Positions 5,803 through 6,475 of a stretch of 6,475 bases of DNA are shown one piece after another. The stretch covers positions 1 through 6,475 of the forward strand of contig JAKQBV010000358.1 in assembly GCA_029573925.1 (NCBI GenBank), given 5' to 3'. Under the pieces are notes generated by a model. That model was not told where the DNA came from. It made no database searches and was given only the letters and a program-made list of their open reading frames with translations. The position numbers and the translations under genes are program-made. Each line of letters begins with the position of its first letter. Position 1 is the first letter of the stretch. The DNA comes from a bacterium (lineage in GTDB: Bacteria; UBP15; UBA6099).

Positions 5803-5821
5803 AGCATCGCCGCCGGCGCGA

Positions 5822-6076
5822 TTATTCCGCGTCCGGCTCTTCGTTTTCCGAGCTAGCAATTAGTTCCGAAGCGGCCTTGGCGTCCTTTGCCGCCACCATC
5901 ACGTTCGCTTCTCCCATGCCGTCTATGGTGAAGATGTGAACCGACGGCGCGGCGTTTCCGGCGGATACGCTTTTTATTCCGTTGGCTTCAAGAAGCCCCC
6001 TGATAATCTCTGCTTCATTGTAACTCGCGGCGCGGTAAATCGTCACCAGTTCCATTTTTTTTGTATCCTGATTCAT
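5822..6076 (-). CDS. DUF2007 family protein, copy 2
   Basis: The protein has 84 residues and a single small alpha/beta domain. VTIYRAASYNEAEIIRGLLE then ANGIKS is the recognisable DUF2007 opening: a strand, then a helix, then the NGI turn. It is followed by a second strand region and VMVAAKDAKAASELI, the usual closing helix. The end is acidic. The domain is ferredoxin-like/ACT-like in other members and has been called a putative signal-transducing protein, but no function is established. Start choice is open: the ATG at 6076 has no clear ribosome binding site, whereas the in-frame ATG at 6055 has AGGA 10 bases upstream. The paralogue before it in the operon has an N-terminal extension of similar length, which favours 6076. 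It lies 29 bases after that paralogue and 34 bases before the ExbB-like gene, so it belongs to the same operon. Confidence 0.8.
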   Translation of the reverse strand: MNQDTKKMELVTIYRAASYNEAEIIRGLLEANGIKSVSAGNAAPSVHIFTIDGMGEANVMVAAKDAKAASELIASSENEEPDAE

Positions 6077-6105
6077 AAGCGTCGCTTCTTATCCGCGAGA
6101 ACGGT

Positions 6106-6345
6106 TTAAGGCTCATGGGACTCTTTAATGATTTTCAGAGCCGCCTCGGCGTCTTGCTCCCGAACATTTATTCTGATGTCCACCGCGCCAAAGAGTCTGG
6201 TGGCGTCCAAGCAATGCGACATCGGCGTTCCTGAAAGAAAATTTTTTATTCCGTTTGATTCCAATAACCCCTTAACAATATTTGCGTCAAAATAGTCGGA
6301 TGTTCTGTAAATAACAACCGGCTCATTTTTCAGGTCTCGTTTCAC
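6106..6345 (-). CDS. DUF2007 family protein, copy 1
   Basis: The protein has 79 residues and starts with GTG at 6345, behind AAGGCGG (6352-6358) at a normal distance of about 6 bases. The core VVIYRTSDYFDANIVKGLLE then SNGIKN aligns without gaps to the second copy (shared IYR, GLLE, NGIK), so the pair arose by tandem duplication or belongs to closely related branches. The middle differs: this copy has SHCLDATRLFGAVDIRI where the other has SVHIFTIDGMGEANVMV. The domain ends with a helix (EQDAEAALKII). Family function is not known. The neighbours suggest, without proof, a link to the membrane motor genes downstream. Confidence 0.8.
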   Translation of the reverse strand: MKRDLKNEPVVIYRTSDYFDANIVKGLLESNGIKNFLSGTPMSHCLDATRLFGAVDIRINVREQDAEAALKIIKESHEP

Positions 6346-6379
6346 AGATGTCCGCCTTGAAGCGCGTTGCGCTCGGTTT

Positions 6380-6475
6380 TTAATGACAGCCGTTCATTTC
6401 CTCGACAATCGCGCAGATCCTGTTCAGGTTCGGCAGGGTCATTTTGTGCAGAATCTGTTCGGCGAGAGTCGAAAT
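6380..6475 (-). CDS. C-terminal end of an unidentified protein
   Basis: This reading frame enters from the right edge and ends at TAA (6382-6380). The visible 31 residues, including AEQILHKMTLPNLNRICAIV and ending EEMNGCH, look like amphipathic helices of a real protein. It ends 34 bases before the GTG of the DUF2007 gene, a gap like the other gaps in this operon. A second open minus-strand frame here is Arg/Asp-rich and less protein-like. I do not recognise the family from so short a piece. Confidence 0.5.
   Translation of the reverse strand: MSTLAEQILHKMTLPNLNRICAIVEEMNGCH

Noticed and set aside
5784..5807. Seven-codon upstream ORF on the minus strand whose stop overlaps the TTG start (TTGA)
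   Set aside because: It has no convincing ribosome binding site of its own and merely contains the GGAGGA of the real gene. It is too short to support.

Overview
This 6475-base window carries ordinary chromosomal bacterial genes at moderately high GC. A lipoprotein, an exporter-type signal peptide and an ExbB/ExbD-like energising pair point to a bacterium with a periplasm, most likely diderm. I cannot place it to phylum: none of the genes is a usable taxonomic marker. I see no rRNA, tRNA, CRISPR array or insertion sequence.

Plus strand, left part (1-2818). The window opens inside a polysaccharide/lipid flippase of the MATE/Wzx type (1-1155), followed 25 bases later by a small lipoprotein (1181-1693), probably in the same operon. 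After a short AT-rich gap a second plus-strand operon starts. It has a membrane protein of the DUF2178 type (1835-2215), an overlapping small XRE-type helix-turn-helix regulator (2199-2420), and a membrane-anchored HEAT-repeat protein joined by an ATGA overlap (2417-2818). The control region at 1766-1812 holds a consensus-like promoter, an extended -10 and two 18-base inverted-repeat operators exactly 21 bases apart. This is the layout expected if the small regulator represses its own operon.

Minus strand, centre (2885-4084). A stand-alone AAA+ ATPase with a DUF4143 C-terminal domain sits convergent to the previous operon. It has its own promoter (4125-4151) and a clear ribosome binding site that fixes the start at 4084.

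Minus strand, right part (4254-6475). A second minus-strand operon, read right to left, contains the tail of an unidentified gene (6380-6475), two tandem DUF2007 paralogues (6106-6345, 5822-6076), an unusual membrane protein (4768-5787) and an ExbD-like protein (4254-4790). The membrane protein joins a secreted copper-amine-oxidase-N/stalk domain to an ExbB/TolQ/MotA-like channel domain with almost no cytoplasmic loop. The ExbD-like protein keeps the conserved transmembrane Asp, but its periplasmic part is a low-complexity region with a coiled coil. Together the last two look like a proton-driven envelope motor in a non-standard architecture, and they are the most interesting item here.
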